From the NCBI GenBank assembly GCA_035705985.1, contig DASSVP010000157.1, positions 1 through 15,578 on the forward strand: 15,578 nt of DNA, read 5' to 3'. The translations under genes and the position numbers were made by a program. Position 1 is the first letter of the stretch. Every line of letters begins with the position of its first letter. The DNA comes from JACVRW01 sp035705985 (GTDB lineage: Bacteria > Actinomycetota > Thermoleophilia > Solirubrobacterales > Thermoleophilaceae). The notes beneath the pieces were generated by a model that worked only from the letters and a program-made list of their open reading frames with translations, did no database searches and was not told the DNA's origin. Shown one piece after another: positions 1 to 6,943 of this stretch.

Positions 1-47
1 CTGCTCCTGCTGTTGCTCCGGGTGCGGCTCTGGGTCTGGGTAGCCAT
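1..47 (-). CDS. N-terminal fragment of an unidentified protein (runs off left edge)
   Basis: An ATG at 47 on the minus strand opens a frame reading MATQTQSRTRSNSRS before the window ends, so only 15 codons are visible. The start is supported by a purine-rich ribosome-binding stretch (GGAAGGAGAGG, complement of 58-68) ending 10 nt upstream, and by an AT-rich, promoter-like region further upstream. The visible residues are low-complexity, hydrophilic and basic (Ser, Arg, Thr, Gln), with no signal peptide or membrane segment. The protein cannot be identified from this fragment. The long upstream gap suggests it is transcribed separately from the gene that ends at 238. Confidence 0.6.
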   Translation of the reverse strand, partial: MATQTQSRTRSNSRS

Positions 48-102
48 TGGGGGAGAACCTCTCCTTCCCGACACTCGATTCGGGACCTTATTAGATTTAA
101 CC

Positions 103-139
103 TCGGTAGAAGTATACCGACGAACACATGTACGTAAAC
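103..139 (-). promoter_or_regulatory. Sigma70-like promoter with an inverted repeat over the -10 box
   Basis: On the minus strand the sequence offers a -10 box TATACT (complement of 111-116). A plausible -35 TTTACG (complement of 133-138) lies 16 nt upstream; GTTTAC at 17 nt is the alternative. Transcription would start near 104, giving a leader of about 57 nt before the ATG at 47. A perfect 6-bp inverted repeat, TCGGTA-N6-TACCGA (103-120), covers the -10 box and would suit a repressor operator. The stretch is clearly AT-richer than its surroundings. Function is inferred from sequence only. Confidence 0.5.
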
Positions 140-164
140 CCCGGCCGGGCTTCCGTTACATGTG
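125..164. repeat. Inverted repeat CACATGTA / TACATGTG around a GC-rich core
   Basis: CACATGTA (125-132) is repeated in inverted orientation as TACATGTG (157-164), with 24 nt between them that include a CCGGCCGGG core. Each arm contains the palindrome ACATGT, and the two ACATGT copies (126-131 and 158-163) are 32 bp apart, close to three helical turns. This could be a pair of operator half-sites upstream of the promoter for the gene starting at 47, or a terminator-like hairpin. I see nothing that decides between them. Confidence 0.35.
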
Positions 165-228
165 GCAGGTGTCACGTGCGCCTGCGGCAACGGTGACGGC
201 AGTCGTCAGGCCGGGTGGCGCAGGTTGT

Positions 229-243
229 TCATGACTGTCATGA
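229..243. repeat. Palindrome TCATGAC-T-GTCATGA over a stop codon
   Basis: A perfect 7-bp inverted repeat with a 1-nt centre spans the stop codon of the zincin gene (238-240). It is not GC-rich and no T-run follows, so it is a poor intrinsic terminator. It may be a protein-binding site or chance. Confidence 0.3.
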
Positions 244-1296
244 AGAAGCTGCGCCAGCGGCCGAAGCGGTGCGCTTCAGCCACTGCTTTGGGTGCTGCAG
301 TTCGCGCTGGCTCGGCAGGGCCTCCGCGGACGACCAGACGCGATTGAGGCCCTCGATCCCCGCCTCCGAAGCCACGGCGTCCGCCCAGCGCTTGCCCTGC
401 TCGTACTGGCGCAGCTTCACGTCGAAGCCCAGGAGGCGCTCGATGATCCGCTGTGGCGCCGTGCGGCTGTTGCGGCGCCGCGTCATGGCCTCGCGCAGCC
501 GCTCGTGCGCGGGGATGACCTCCGGGGCGATCGCGTCCATGACGTGCTCTGCGTACCCCTCGACCACCGACATCGCCGACTGGATCTCCTCCATCAGGGC
601 CCGCTGTTCAGGCGACTGCACCAGCGCCGCGAGGCCGCCCTCTCGGAACGCCTCGACGAGCCGGGCGGGATCGGGCAGCGACGGCAGGCCGCCCGCCGAG
701 CCGTTCGCGATCCGCACCTCCAGGGTCGCCACGTAGCGGCGCATCAGCCCGCTCATGTGCTCACGCAGCCACGGCACGCCCTGGAACTGGAAGACGTGCG
801 TGAGCTCGTGCGCGCAGATCCAGCGGCCGAACGCCTCGGCGTCCACGTCGAGCTCGCGCACCGCGCCGGCCAGGTTCGGGCCCACGAACAGCAGCCGCGG
901 GTCCGTGTCGGCCCCGAGGAGCGAGACGTCGTACTGGCCGAGCACGCGTCCCGACAGGTAGCCCATCACCAGGCCGGCCTCCGCGGCCAGGGTCGCGGAC
1001 GCGCCCATCTTCAATGCCCCGGAGAACGGACCGGCCGAGCGCTCCAGCCGCTCGTCGAGACGAGCCGCGACCGGGTCCAGGATGTGCTGCAGCGGCTGCA
1101 GGTTCACGGCCGCCCACTCGGCGCGGCTCACCACCTCCGCCGGCGGCGTCGGCCGCGCGAGCGCCAGCCGCGTGTAGTCCGAGACCGGGCCCTCCATCTC
1201 CTCCGAGAGCCGGCGCGCGTCGAACGGAGGCTCCTCCTCGGTGCCCCGTCCCGCCGCGAGGACGGCGATCTGCCGGGCAAGCGCCCACTCGACCAT
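238..1296 (-). CDS. Zincin-like metallopeptidase, DUF2342 / F420-biosynthesis-associated family
   Basis: The predicted product is 352 residues. It carries HELTH at residues 163-167 (HExxH, DNA 796-810), the zinc-binding and catalytic signature of zincins, and a downstream VEGYAEHVMDAI segment of the kind conserved in this actinobacterial family. No signal peptide or membrane helix is visible, so it is probably cytosolic. Family members are called coenzyme F420 biosynthesis-associated from gene context; their substrates are unknown to me. I chose the ATG at 1296 because MVEWALARQ matches the usual N-terminus; the frame stays open upstream only as a shadow of the polymerase gene. It starts 17 nt after the polymerase stop and is the last gene of the end-joining operon. 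A role in repair, such as clearing proteins from DNA ends, is speculation. Confidence 0.85.
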   Translation of the reverse strand: MVEWALARQIAVLAAGRGTEEEPPFDARRLSEEMEGPVSDYTRLALARPTPPAEVVSRAEWAAVNLQPLQHILDPVAARLDERLERSAGPFSGALKMGASATLAAEAGLVMGYLSGRVLGQYDVSLLGADTDPRLLFVGPNLAGAVRELDVDAEAFGRWICAHELTHVFQFQGVPWLREHMSGLMRRYVATLEVRIANGSAGGLPSLPDPARLVEAFREGGLAALVQSPEQRALMEEIQSAMSVVEGYAEHVMDAIAPEVIPAHERLREAMTRRRNSRTAPQRIIERLLGFDVKLRQYEQGKRWADAVASEAGIEGLNRVWSSAEALPSQRELQHPKQWLKRTASAAGAASS

Positions 1297-1313
1297 CAGC
1301 AGACGGTACCCGG

Positions 1314-2210
1314 CTAGAACTGCGGCAAGCTCTGCCGAAGCTCGGCAACCGGCGCGAACAGGTCCCCGTGCTCCTCCACGCGGGCCAGAACGTCGTCGGA
1401 CTCGAACACGAGCGCGTCCGGGTCGCCCGCCTCCAGCTCTTCCCAGGACAGAGGCGTCGACACCGTCGGCCGCTCGCGCGCGCGCAGCGAGTAGACGCCG
1501 ACGGTGGTCTTGTGCTCGTCGTTCTGGCTCCAGTCGATCAACACCTTGTTCTTCCGGAGCTCCTTCTTCTGCGACGAGACGATCAGGCTCGGGTGCTCGC
1601 CCTCCAGATGTCGCGCGAGCGCGTTCGACAGCCGCTTCGTGCCGTGGTCGTAGTCCACATCCTCGGCGTTCAGCGGCACGTAGACCTGAATCCCCTTGGA
1701 GCCAGAGGTTTTCGCGAACGACTCGAGCCCCAGCGCCTGCAGCGCCGACCGCAGGATCAGCGCCACCTCGCAGCACTCGGCGAGCCCGGCACCCGGCCCG
1801 GGATCGAGGTCAAAGGCCATAACCGTCGGGCGCTCCACGTCGGGCACCTTCGACAGCGACGGGTGCAGCTCCAGGTCGGCGAGGTTCGCCAGCCACACCA
1901 GCGTCGCGAGGTCGTCGCAGATGCAGAAGTTGATCGTCTTGCTGCTCAGCTCGACGGGCTCCGACCGCACCCAGTCAGGCCGGTGGGACGGGCACTGCTT
2001 CTCGTAGAAGTGTCCGCCCTCTACGCCGTTCGGATACCGCTTCAGGGTCAGGGGCCGGTCCTGGAGGTGCGGCAGCACCGCCGGCGCGACGCGCGTGTAG
2101 TAGTCGATCACCTGGCCCTTCGTGAAGCCCACGGAGGGATACATGACCTTGTCGAGATTGGAAAGTGAGAGCTGCTTTCCGGCTACGTCGACGGTGACGC
2201 GTGCGGCCAA
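1314..2210 (-). CDS. LigD-type NHEJ primase-polymerase (stand-alone Pol domain)
   Basis: The 298-residue protein corresponds to the archaeo-eukaryotic-primase-like polymerase domain that is fused to ligase in mycobacterial LigD. In this pathway it fills gaps and adds nucleotides, often ribonucleotides, at broken ends. Visible motifs are SNLDKVMYP (17-25), DLDPG with metal-binding D134 and D136, SGSKGIQVYVPL (169-180) and the third acidic residue in LIDWSQND (D226). Q175 sits where many relatives have His in SGxKGLH. The start is a TTG at 2210 directly after the TAG of ku, and both genes are in the same frame. No other ATG, GTG or TTG lies before the conserved N-terminal motif. Translation is therefore either reinitiated at TTG or arises by amber read-through from Ku. 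The Shine-Dalgarno is weak (AAGAAG in the ku tail). Confidence 0.93.
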   Translation of the reverse strand: MAARVTVDVAGKQLSLSNLDKVMYPSVGFTKGQVIDYYTRVAPAVLPHLQDRPLTLKRYPNGVEGGHFYEKQCPSHRPDWVRSEPVELSSKTINFCICDDLATLVWLANLADLELHPSLSKVPDVERPTVMAFDLDPGPGAGLAECCEVALILRSALQALGLESFAKTSGSKGIQVYVPLNAEDVDYDHGTKRLSNALARHLEGEHPSLIVSSQKKELRKNKVLIDWSQNDEHKTTVGVYSLRARERPTVSTPLSWEELEAGDPDALVFESDDVLARVEEHGDLFAPVAELRQSLPQF

Positions 2211-3071
2211 CTACTTCTTCGCCGCTGCCTTCTTCTTCTTGGCCGAGCCCGAGCCGTTGCTGCGCGAGGCCGCCTTCTTCTTCGCCGGGCTCTTCGATGA
2301 CGCGATCGACGCCTCGAGCGCAGCCATGAGGTCCGGGACCTCCTTGCGCTCCGGCTCGGGCGCCTCGACCGTGATCGTCTCGCCCGCGGCCTTCCGCTCG
2401 ATCATGTCGAGCACTCGCTCGCGGTACTCGTCACGGAACTGGCTCGGGTCGAAGTCGGCCGACAGCGACTCGATCAGCTGCTTCGCCATGTCGAGCTCGC
2501 GCTTCGTGGTCTTGACGTCCCCGTCCACCGCGGACAGCTCCTCGATCGCGTCCGGCTGCACCACCTCGTCGGGAAACAGCATCGTCTCCATCGTGATCGC
2601 GCCGTCGTAGGCGCGCAGCGCGACGAGGTTCTCCTTCGAGCGGATCACCACCCGCGCGACCGCGACCTTGTCGGCGTCGCGCATCGCGTCGAGAAGCAGC
2701 TTGTACGCCTTCCCCGCGCCCTTGTCGGGGACGAGCCAGTAGGGGTGGTCGTAGTAGATCGGGTCGATCTGCTCGAGGTCCACGAACTCCTCGATGTCGA
2801 TCGTCCGCGTCTTCTGTGGCTCGAGCGCCTCGAGTTCCTCCGGCGTGATCGTGACGTACTTGTCCGGGCTGATCTCGTAGCCCTTGACGATCTGCTCGTA
2901 GGGCACCTCGTCGCCGGAGGCGGGATTGACGCGCTGCTGCCGGATGCGCTGGCCCGACTCGGCGTCGATCTGGTGGAACCTGACGGTCTTGCGCGAGACC
3001 GCGCTGTAGAGCTTGACCGGGATGTTGACCAGCCCGAAGCTGATCGCACCGCTCCAAATCGCGCGTGGCAT
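2211..3071 (-). CDS. ku: Ku, DNA double-strand-break end-binding protein
   Basis: The 286-residue protein is a bacterial Ku homologue. It begins MPRAIWSGAISFGLVNIPVK, the family N-terminus, and keeps the typical FHQID and YYDHPYWLVPD segments. Ku forms a homodimeric ring that threads onto broken DNA ends and recruits the LigD ligase. The core ends near residue 250. It is followed by a flexible Lys/Ala/Ser/Gly tail ending in KKKKAAAKK, like the basic C-terminal extensions of mycobacterial Ku that contribute to DNA binding. The ATG at 3071 is 27 nt after the ligase stop, with GGAG just before it. The stop is a TAG at 2213-2211, immediately followed in the same frame by the polymerase TTG, so read-through would give a Ku-polymerase fusion with the basic tail as linker. 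Confidence 0.97.
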   Translation of the reverse strand: MPRAIWSGAISFGLVNIPVKLYSAVSRKTVRFHQIDAESGQRIRQQRVNPASGDEVPYEQIVKGYEISPDKYVTITPEELEALEPQKTRTIDIEEFVDLEQIDPIYYDHPYWLVPDKGAGKAYKLLLDAMRDADKVAVARVVIRSKENLVALRAYDGAITMETMLFPDEVVQPDAIEELSAVDGDVKTTKRELDMAKQLIESLSADFDPSQFRDEYRERVLDMIERKAAGETITVEAPEPERKEVPDLMAALEASIASSKSPAKKKAASRSNGSGSAKKKKAAAKK

Positions 3072-3098
3072 GCTCCAAAGTTACCCAAGGGCGCGCGC

Positions 3099-4523
3099 TT
3101 AACCTTCTTCGCGCACGCATTCCTGCGGTGAGAGGTCGGGCCGCAGGCCCTTGAACGAGGGCGCCCGGAGCGTCCCGCTCTTCGTCCACTCGCGGAACTC
3201 CACGTGCGCCACGAGCTTCGGCTCAACGAAGCGCGTGCCCTTCGGCGGCTGCCGCCCGCTGAACGGGCTCGTGTCGAGCGCCAGCGGGTGGAGCTCGCGC
3301 TTCACGAGCGCGAGCGACGACTCGGTGAAGCCGGTGCCGACCTTGCCGGCGTAGACGAGCTCGTCCCCCTCCATCACTCCCACGGCGAGCGAGCCGAGGC
3401 TCGTGCTGCGCCCGCCCTCGCCGGGCGTCCAGCCACCGATCACCACGTCCTGGGTGTGAACGTTCTTCACCTTGATCCAGTGCGAGGCGCGCTGGCCCGG
3501 GTGGTACGGGCAGTCGAGCTTCTTCGCGACGATGCCCTCGATCCCGAGCTCCCTCGTGGCCGCCAGCAGCGCTTTGCCCTCGCCCCGGTGGTACGAGGGC
3601 GTCCGCCAGGCCGGACCCTCGAGCTCGAGCTGCTCGAGCAGCTCCCGCCGCTCCTCGTACGAGAGCGCCATCGTGCTGTGGCCGTCGAGATAGAGCAGGT
3701 CGAAGATCACGTAGGTCGCCGGGATGTCGCGCATCCGCCGCCGAACCGCCGAGTCGGAGGCGAGATGCATCCGCGCCTGGAGGCGCTCGAAGCTCGGCCG
3801 CCCCTCGTCGTCGAACGCGACGATCTCGCCGTCGAGCACGACCCGGCGGGAACCCAGCTCGCGGGCCAGCTCACGAACCTCCGGGTAGCGCGGCGTGAAG
3901 TCGGACAGGTTGCGCCCGCGCAGGTCGATGTGCCCGTGGTCGATCGTCGCCACCGTGCGGATCCCGTCCCACTTGACCTCGAAGCCGAACTGCCCTTCCC
4001 GCGGAGGGAGGGCGCCGCTGCGGGCCATCATCGGCCGGAGCTTCTCTGGCAGCGGCTCGTACGCCGGGTCCTCCGGCGGGTCCATCCGGTGGATCATCCA
4101 GTCGCTCTCGCGGGTGCGGAACAGGGCGTAGCGGCCGTGCACGCGCTCGCCGTGGAACGTCGCGATCACCTCGTCGGCGCGGAACTTCTCCGCCTCGTAG
4201 ATGCCGCGGTCCCAGATCGTCATCGTCCCGGCGCCGTACTCCCCCTTGGGGATCTCGCCATGGAACTCGAGGTACTCGAGCGGGTGGTCCTCGGTGCGCA
4301 CCGCCAGCCGGTTCTCGTCCGGGTGCTCGGGCACCCCGCGCGGCAGCGCCCACGACGCGAGCGTCCCCTCGTGCTCGAGCCTCAGGTCCCAGTGGAGCCG
4401 CCGCGCGCTGTGCTCCTGCACGACGAAGCGCGGCGCGCCCTCGGGCGGGCGCCGCTTGCCCTTCGGCTCAGGCGTCTTCTCGAAGTCGCGCTTCCTCTTG
4501 TAGGTGCCGAGCCTGTCGGCCAT
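3099..4523 (-). CDS. ligD: LigD: 3'-phosphoesterase plus ATP-dependent DNA ligase
   Basis: The 474-residue protein has two LigD modules and lacks the polymerase domain. Residues about 1-150 form the phosphoesterase, with H38, H44, D46, R48, H80 and Y84 aligned at constant offset to the known Pseudomonas LigD active-site residues; it trims 3'-phosphate and ribonucleotide ends. Residues about 160-474 form the ATP-dependent ligase: adenylated lysine K184 in KWDG, LDGEI (230-234), EGIVAKK (329-335), WIKVKN (349-354) and a C-terminal RAPSFKGLRPD (453-463). The ATG at 4523 begins MADRLGTYKRKRDF, a usual N-terminus. It lies 5 nt after the HAD stop, and that TAG overlaps the putative Shine-Dalgarno (CTAGGAG), suggesting translational coupling. 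Longer starts in this frame are shadows of the HAD gene. Confidence 0.96.
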   Translation of the reverse strand: MADRLGTYKRKRDFEKTPEPKGKRRPPEGAPRFVVQEHSARRLHWDLRLEHEGTLASWALPRGVPEHPDENRLAVRTEDHPLEYLEFHGEIPKGEYGAGTMTIWDRGIYEAEKFRADEVIATFHGERVHGRYALFRTRESDWMIHRMDPPEDPAYEPLPEKLRPMMARSGALPPREGQFGFEVKWDGIRTVATIDHGHIDLRGRNLSDFTPRYPEVRELARELGSRRVVLDGEIVAFDDEGRPSFERLQARMHLASDSAVRRRMRDIPATYVIFDLLYLDGHSTMALSYEERRELLEQLELEGPAWRTPSYHRGEGKALLAATRELGIEGIVAKKLDCPYHPGQRASHWIKVKNVHTQDVVIGGWTPGEGGRSTSLGSLAVGVMEGDELVYAGKVGTGFTESSLALVKRELHPLALDTSPFSGRQPPKGTRFVEPKLVAHVEFREWTKSGTLRAPSFKGLRPDLSPQECVREEG

Positions 4524-4528
4524 GGCTC

Positions 4529-5185
4529 CTAGCTTGCCGCAAGTGGCGTCTCGCCGAGCGACTCGCGCAGGTCGTCGATCGACCCGAAGACGGCCACCGC
4601 GCCGGCGTCGCGCAGCTCCGCCTCGGAGAAGCCGCCGGTGAGGACCGCGACGGTCTCGATCCCGGCTCGCTCCGCAGCCTCGCAGTCCCAGGTGGAGTCT
4701 CCGATCATCACGGCCTCGCCACCGCCCGCCTTGTCGATCGCGGCCTGCACGAGGTCGGGCTCCGGCTTCGTGGCCTCCACGTCCGCCGACGTGGTCCAGC
4801 CGTCGGCCAGCTCGCGCGCGTCGAGCAGCTCGAGGTAGCGCTCCACCTCGTCCTCCTTCGCCGAGCTGGCGAGCACGACGGCGTGGCCTCGCCCCTTGAG
4901 GTCCTCGATGAGGCTCCTGGCCCCTTCGAGCGGCTCGACTTCGCCGATCAGCTCGGCGTACAGCACCTTCTCCGCGGCGCGGATGTCGTCGCCCCTCTCC
5001 TCCTCGACCCGCTCGCCGCCGAGCGCCTCCACGAGCTGGTCGCCGCCCATCCCGATGTGGCGGTGGATGCGCCAAATCGGCAGCACGACGTCGTGCTGGT
5101 GAAAGGCCCGGTACCACGCGATCACGTGGTGGTAGTTGGTGTCGACGAGCGTCCCGTCGATGTCGAGGATGGCGGCCGGAGGCAT
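4529..5185 (-). CDS. HAD-superfamily phosphatase, phosphoglycolate-phosphatase-like
   Basis: The 218-residue protein has all four HAD motifs: DIDGTLVD with nucleophile D8 and D10, LASSAK (105-110), K140 in ATKPEPD, and IGDSTWDCEAA with D163 and D167. A helical cap lies between motifs I and II, as in phosphoglycolate phosphatase and beta-phosphoglucomutase relatives, so a small phosphorylated metabolite is the default substrate. It is the first gene of the end-joining operon, 5 nt ahead of ligD. Phosphoglycolate arises from oxidative 3'-end damage, so a repair-linked role or direct 3'-end phosphatase activity is conceivable, but that is inference. The ATG at 5185 lacks a clear Shine-Dalgarno. 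Confidence 0.88.
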   Translation of the reverse strand: MPPAAILDIDGTLVDTNYHHVIAWYRAFHQHDVVLPIWRIHRHIGMGGDQLVEALGGERVEEERGDDIRAAEKVLYAELIGEVEPLEGARSLIEDLKGRGHAVVLASSAKEDEVERYLELLDARELADGWTTSADVEATKPEPDLVQAAIDKAGGGEAVMIGDSTWDCEAAERAGIETVAVLTGGFSEAELRDAGAVAVFGSIDDLRESLGETPLAAS

Positions 5186-5204
5186 CGGCGACGGGTACCC
5201 GCCC

Positions 5205-5210
5205 TACGAT
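5205..5210 (+). promoter_or_regulatory. Candidate -10 box in the HAD / CAP divergent gap
   Basis: TACGAT fits the actinobacterial TAnnnT consensus and would start transcription about 45 nt before the CAP gene. It is followed by CGTG, so the opposite strand reads CACGAT at nearly the same place and could serve the HAD-ligD-ku operon. I see no convincing -35 on either strand. Confidence 0.25.
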
Positions 5211-5261
5211 CGTGCAAAACGAGCGCTAAAGCTGGCGCAGGGGTATCCGACGAAGGAACTG

Positions 5262-5801
5262 ATGAGCTCTTCCAAGGCGGCCGCCGCCCTCGCGGCCGGG
5301 ATCATGATGCTGTCGCTTGCCGCGTCCGCGCCTGCAGCCGCGGCGTGCGACTCCGCGCGCCGCCCCGTGCCGGAGCTGAGCAGGAGCGTGGCCGTGCGCG
5401 CCACCCTGTGTGTCCTGAACGTCAGGCGCGCCCGCCACCGTCTGGGGCCGCTCAGGTTGAACGACCGGCTTTCGACGGCCGCGCGCCGCCACTCGCGTGC
5501 GATGGTGCGTGAGCTGTTCTTCTCACACGACTCGCTCGACGGCACCACCTTCCTGGAGCGAATCCGCGCGACCGGCTACCTCACCGGCGTACGCGACTGG
5601 GCCGTCGGCGAGAACATCGCCTACGGGTCCGGGAGCCGCTCGTCGCCCCGCGCGATCGGAACGGCCTGGATGAACAGCCCGCCGCACCGCGCCAACATCC
5701 TCTCGAGGTCGTTCCGCGACATCGGCATAGGCCTCGCGAGCGGCACGCCCGTGGGAAGCAGCGGCGCCACCTACACCACCGACTTCGGCCGCCGCTCCTA
5801 G
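5262..5801 (+). CDS. Secreted CAP-domain (SCP/PR-1-like) protein
   Basis: The 179-residue protein starts with a signal peptide (MSSSKAAAALAAGIMMLSLA, then an Ala-rich cleavage zone before C29), so it is probably exported. The rest is a CAP domain: LCVLNVRRARHRLG at the start, H89 in FFSHDSLDG, E117 in AVGENIAYG and H142 in SPPHRANIL, matching the conserved cavity residues. C29 and C50 could form a disulfide. Bacterial CAP proteins are extracytoplasmic and mostly of unknown function. The ATG at 5262 is preferred because AAGGA precedes it by 4 nt and it yields the signal peptide; an in-frame ATG at 5136 would overlap the divergent HAD gene. It converges on topoisomerase IB, and both stops share the CTAG at 5798-5801. 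Confidence 0.9.
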   Translation: MSSSKAAAALAAGIMMLSLAASAPAAAACDSARRPVPELSRSVAVRATLCVLNVRRARHRLGPLRLNDRLSTAARRHSRAMVRELFFSHDSLDGTTFLERIRATGYLTGVRDWAVGENIAYGSGSRSSPRAIGTAWMNSPPHRANILSRSFRDIGIGLASGTPVGSSGATYTTDFGRRS

Positions 5802-6865
5802 GCAGCAACCTCCGCGAGCTCCACGCCCTCCTCGACGAGGTCCGAGTCGCGGTTGTCCGCGATCAGCTCGATGACCGCTTCCTCGACCGCGCGCTGTACG
5901 TCGGGCCACGGGCCGATGTCCTCGACCAGCTCGGGCAGCGCGCCCCCGATCGTGAGCCCGCCGTCGAAGCGGTCGAAGACGCGCGGGTCGATGTAGGAGG
6001 CGCGGCACACGGCTGGCGTGTTGCCGAGATAGCGCGACACCTCCTTGACGGCCCGGCTCTTGGCGCGAGTGCGTGAGCTGTTCGACGTGGACGCCATCCC
6101 GGCCACGGCGAGGGCAACCGCCGCGAGGACGGTGCCGCTCCAGGTGCGGAAGTCCTTGGCGCTGAAGTCGCCGCCCGTGGCCTCCTTCAGGTACGCGTTG
6201 ATGTCGGCCGACTTCACGTCGACCCAGCGCTGCCCCTCCTTGTACGCGAGCAGCTCCTCGCCCCCGCCGCGGCGCTTCTTCAGCGTGCGCGCGATCTTCG
6301 CCACCTCGGGGTCGCCGATCACCTGCACGCGGCGCTTGCCGCCCTTGGCCTCGTAGTCGAACGTCACCTGGTCCCCGGAGACCGTCACGTGGCGCTTGCC
6401 CATCGTGGCGATTCCGTAGGTGTCGTTCTCCTCGGCGTAGTTCTCCGAGCCGATCCGGAAGAAGCCGCGGTCCAGCAGGCGCATCGCGGCTGCCAGCACC
6501 TTCTCGCGCGGCATCCCCTTCTTGCGGAGATCCTTCGCCACCCGCTCGCGCATCCTCGGCAGCGCTCGGGCGAAGTCGATCATCTCCTCGAACTTCTGGG
6601 CGTCCCGCCGCTCGCGCCATTTGTCGTGGTCGCGGTACTGCTTGCGCCCCGCCGCGTCGGTGCCGGTCGCCTGGATGTGGCCCATCGGGTAGGGGGAGAT
6701 CCAGACGTCTTCCCACGCGGGCGGGATCGCGAGCTCCTGGATGCGCGCGAGCACGCTCGGCTCGGTGACCCGCCGACCGTCGTCGTCGAGGTATTCGAAA
6801 CCCTTGCCCCGCCGCCGCCGGCGAATGCCGGGACCGGAGCAGTCGACTCTCTTGAGACGGGCCAT
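5798..6865 (-). CDS. DNA topoisomerase IB (poxvirus/bacterial type)
   Basis: The 355-residue enzyme relaxes DNA supercoils through a transient 3'-phosphotyrosyl link, without ATP. The N-terminal domain (RRVTEPSVLARIQELAIPPAW, around 31-51) and the catalytic domain are complete. Active-site residues are R137 in FFRIGSE, K174 in YEAKGGK, R240 in KDFRTW, N282 in LGNTP and nucleophile Y291 in ASYIDP. Asn at 282 replaces the vaccinia His, as in the Deinococcus enzyme. The tail (320-355) is acidic. I chose the ATG at 6865 because MARLKRVDCSGPGIRR matches family N-termini, although no good Shine-Dalgarno lies close to it (GGAGGGCGG is about 28 nt away). A strong hairpin separates it from the upstream phosphatase gene. 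Confidence 0.95.
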   Translation of the reverse strand: MARLKRVDCSGPGIRRRRRGKGFEYLDDDGRRVTEPSVLARIQELAIPPAWEDVWISPYPMGHIQATGTDAAGRKQYRDHDKWRERRDAQKFEEMIDFARALPRMRERVAKDLRKKGMPREKVLAAAMRLLDRGFFRIGSENYAEENDTYGIATMGKRHVTVSGDQVTFDYEAKGGKRRVQVIGDPEVAKIARTLKKRRGGGEELLAYKEGQRWVDVKSADINAYLKEATGGDFSAKDFRTWSGTVLAAVALAVAGMASTSNSSRTRAKSRAVKEVSRYLGNTPAVCRASYIDPRVFDRFDGGLTIGGALPELVEDIGPWPDVQRAVEEAVIELIADNRDSDLVEEGVELAEVAA

Positions 6866-6943
6866 GAGGGGACCGAATGCCCGCTCCGGCCGCCCTCCAA
6901 TCCAAGCGAACGACGGCGGTGAAGGGTGGGATTTCGGTGAAGC

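Noticed and set aside
1297..1776. Longer zincin frame starting at 1776
   Set aside because: It is a shadow of the polymerase gene. The conserved N-terminus begins at 1296.
4524..5117. N-terminal extension of the ligD frame to 5117
   Set aside because: The extra residues are an Arg/Gly-rich out-of-frame reading of the HAD gene. The family N-terminus begins at the ATG at 4523.
5186..5801. CAP gene as part of the end-joining system
   Set aside because: It is on the opposite strand, carries a signal peptide and acts outside the cytoplasm. Proximity alone is not evidence.
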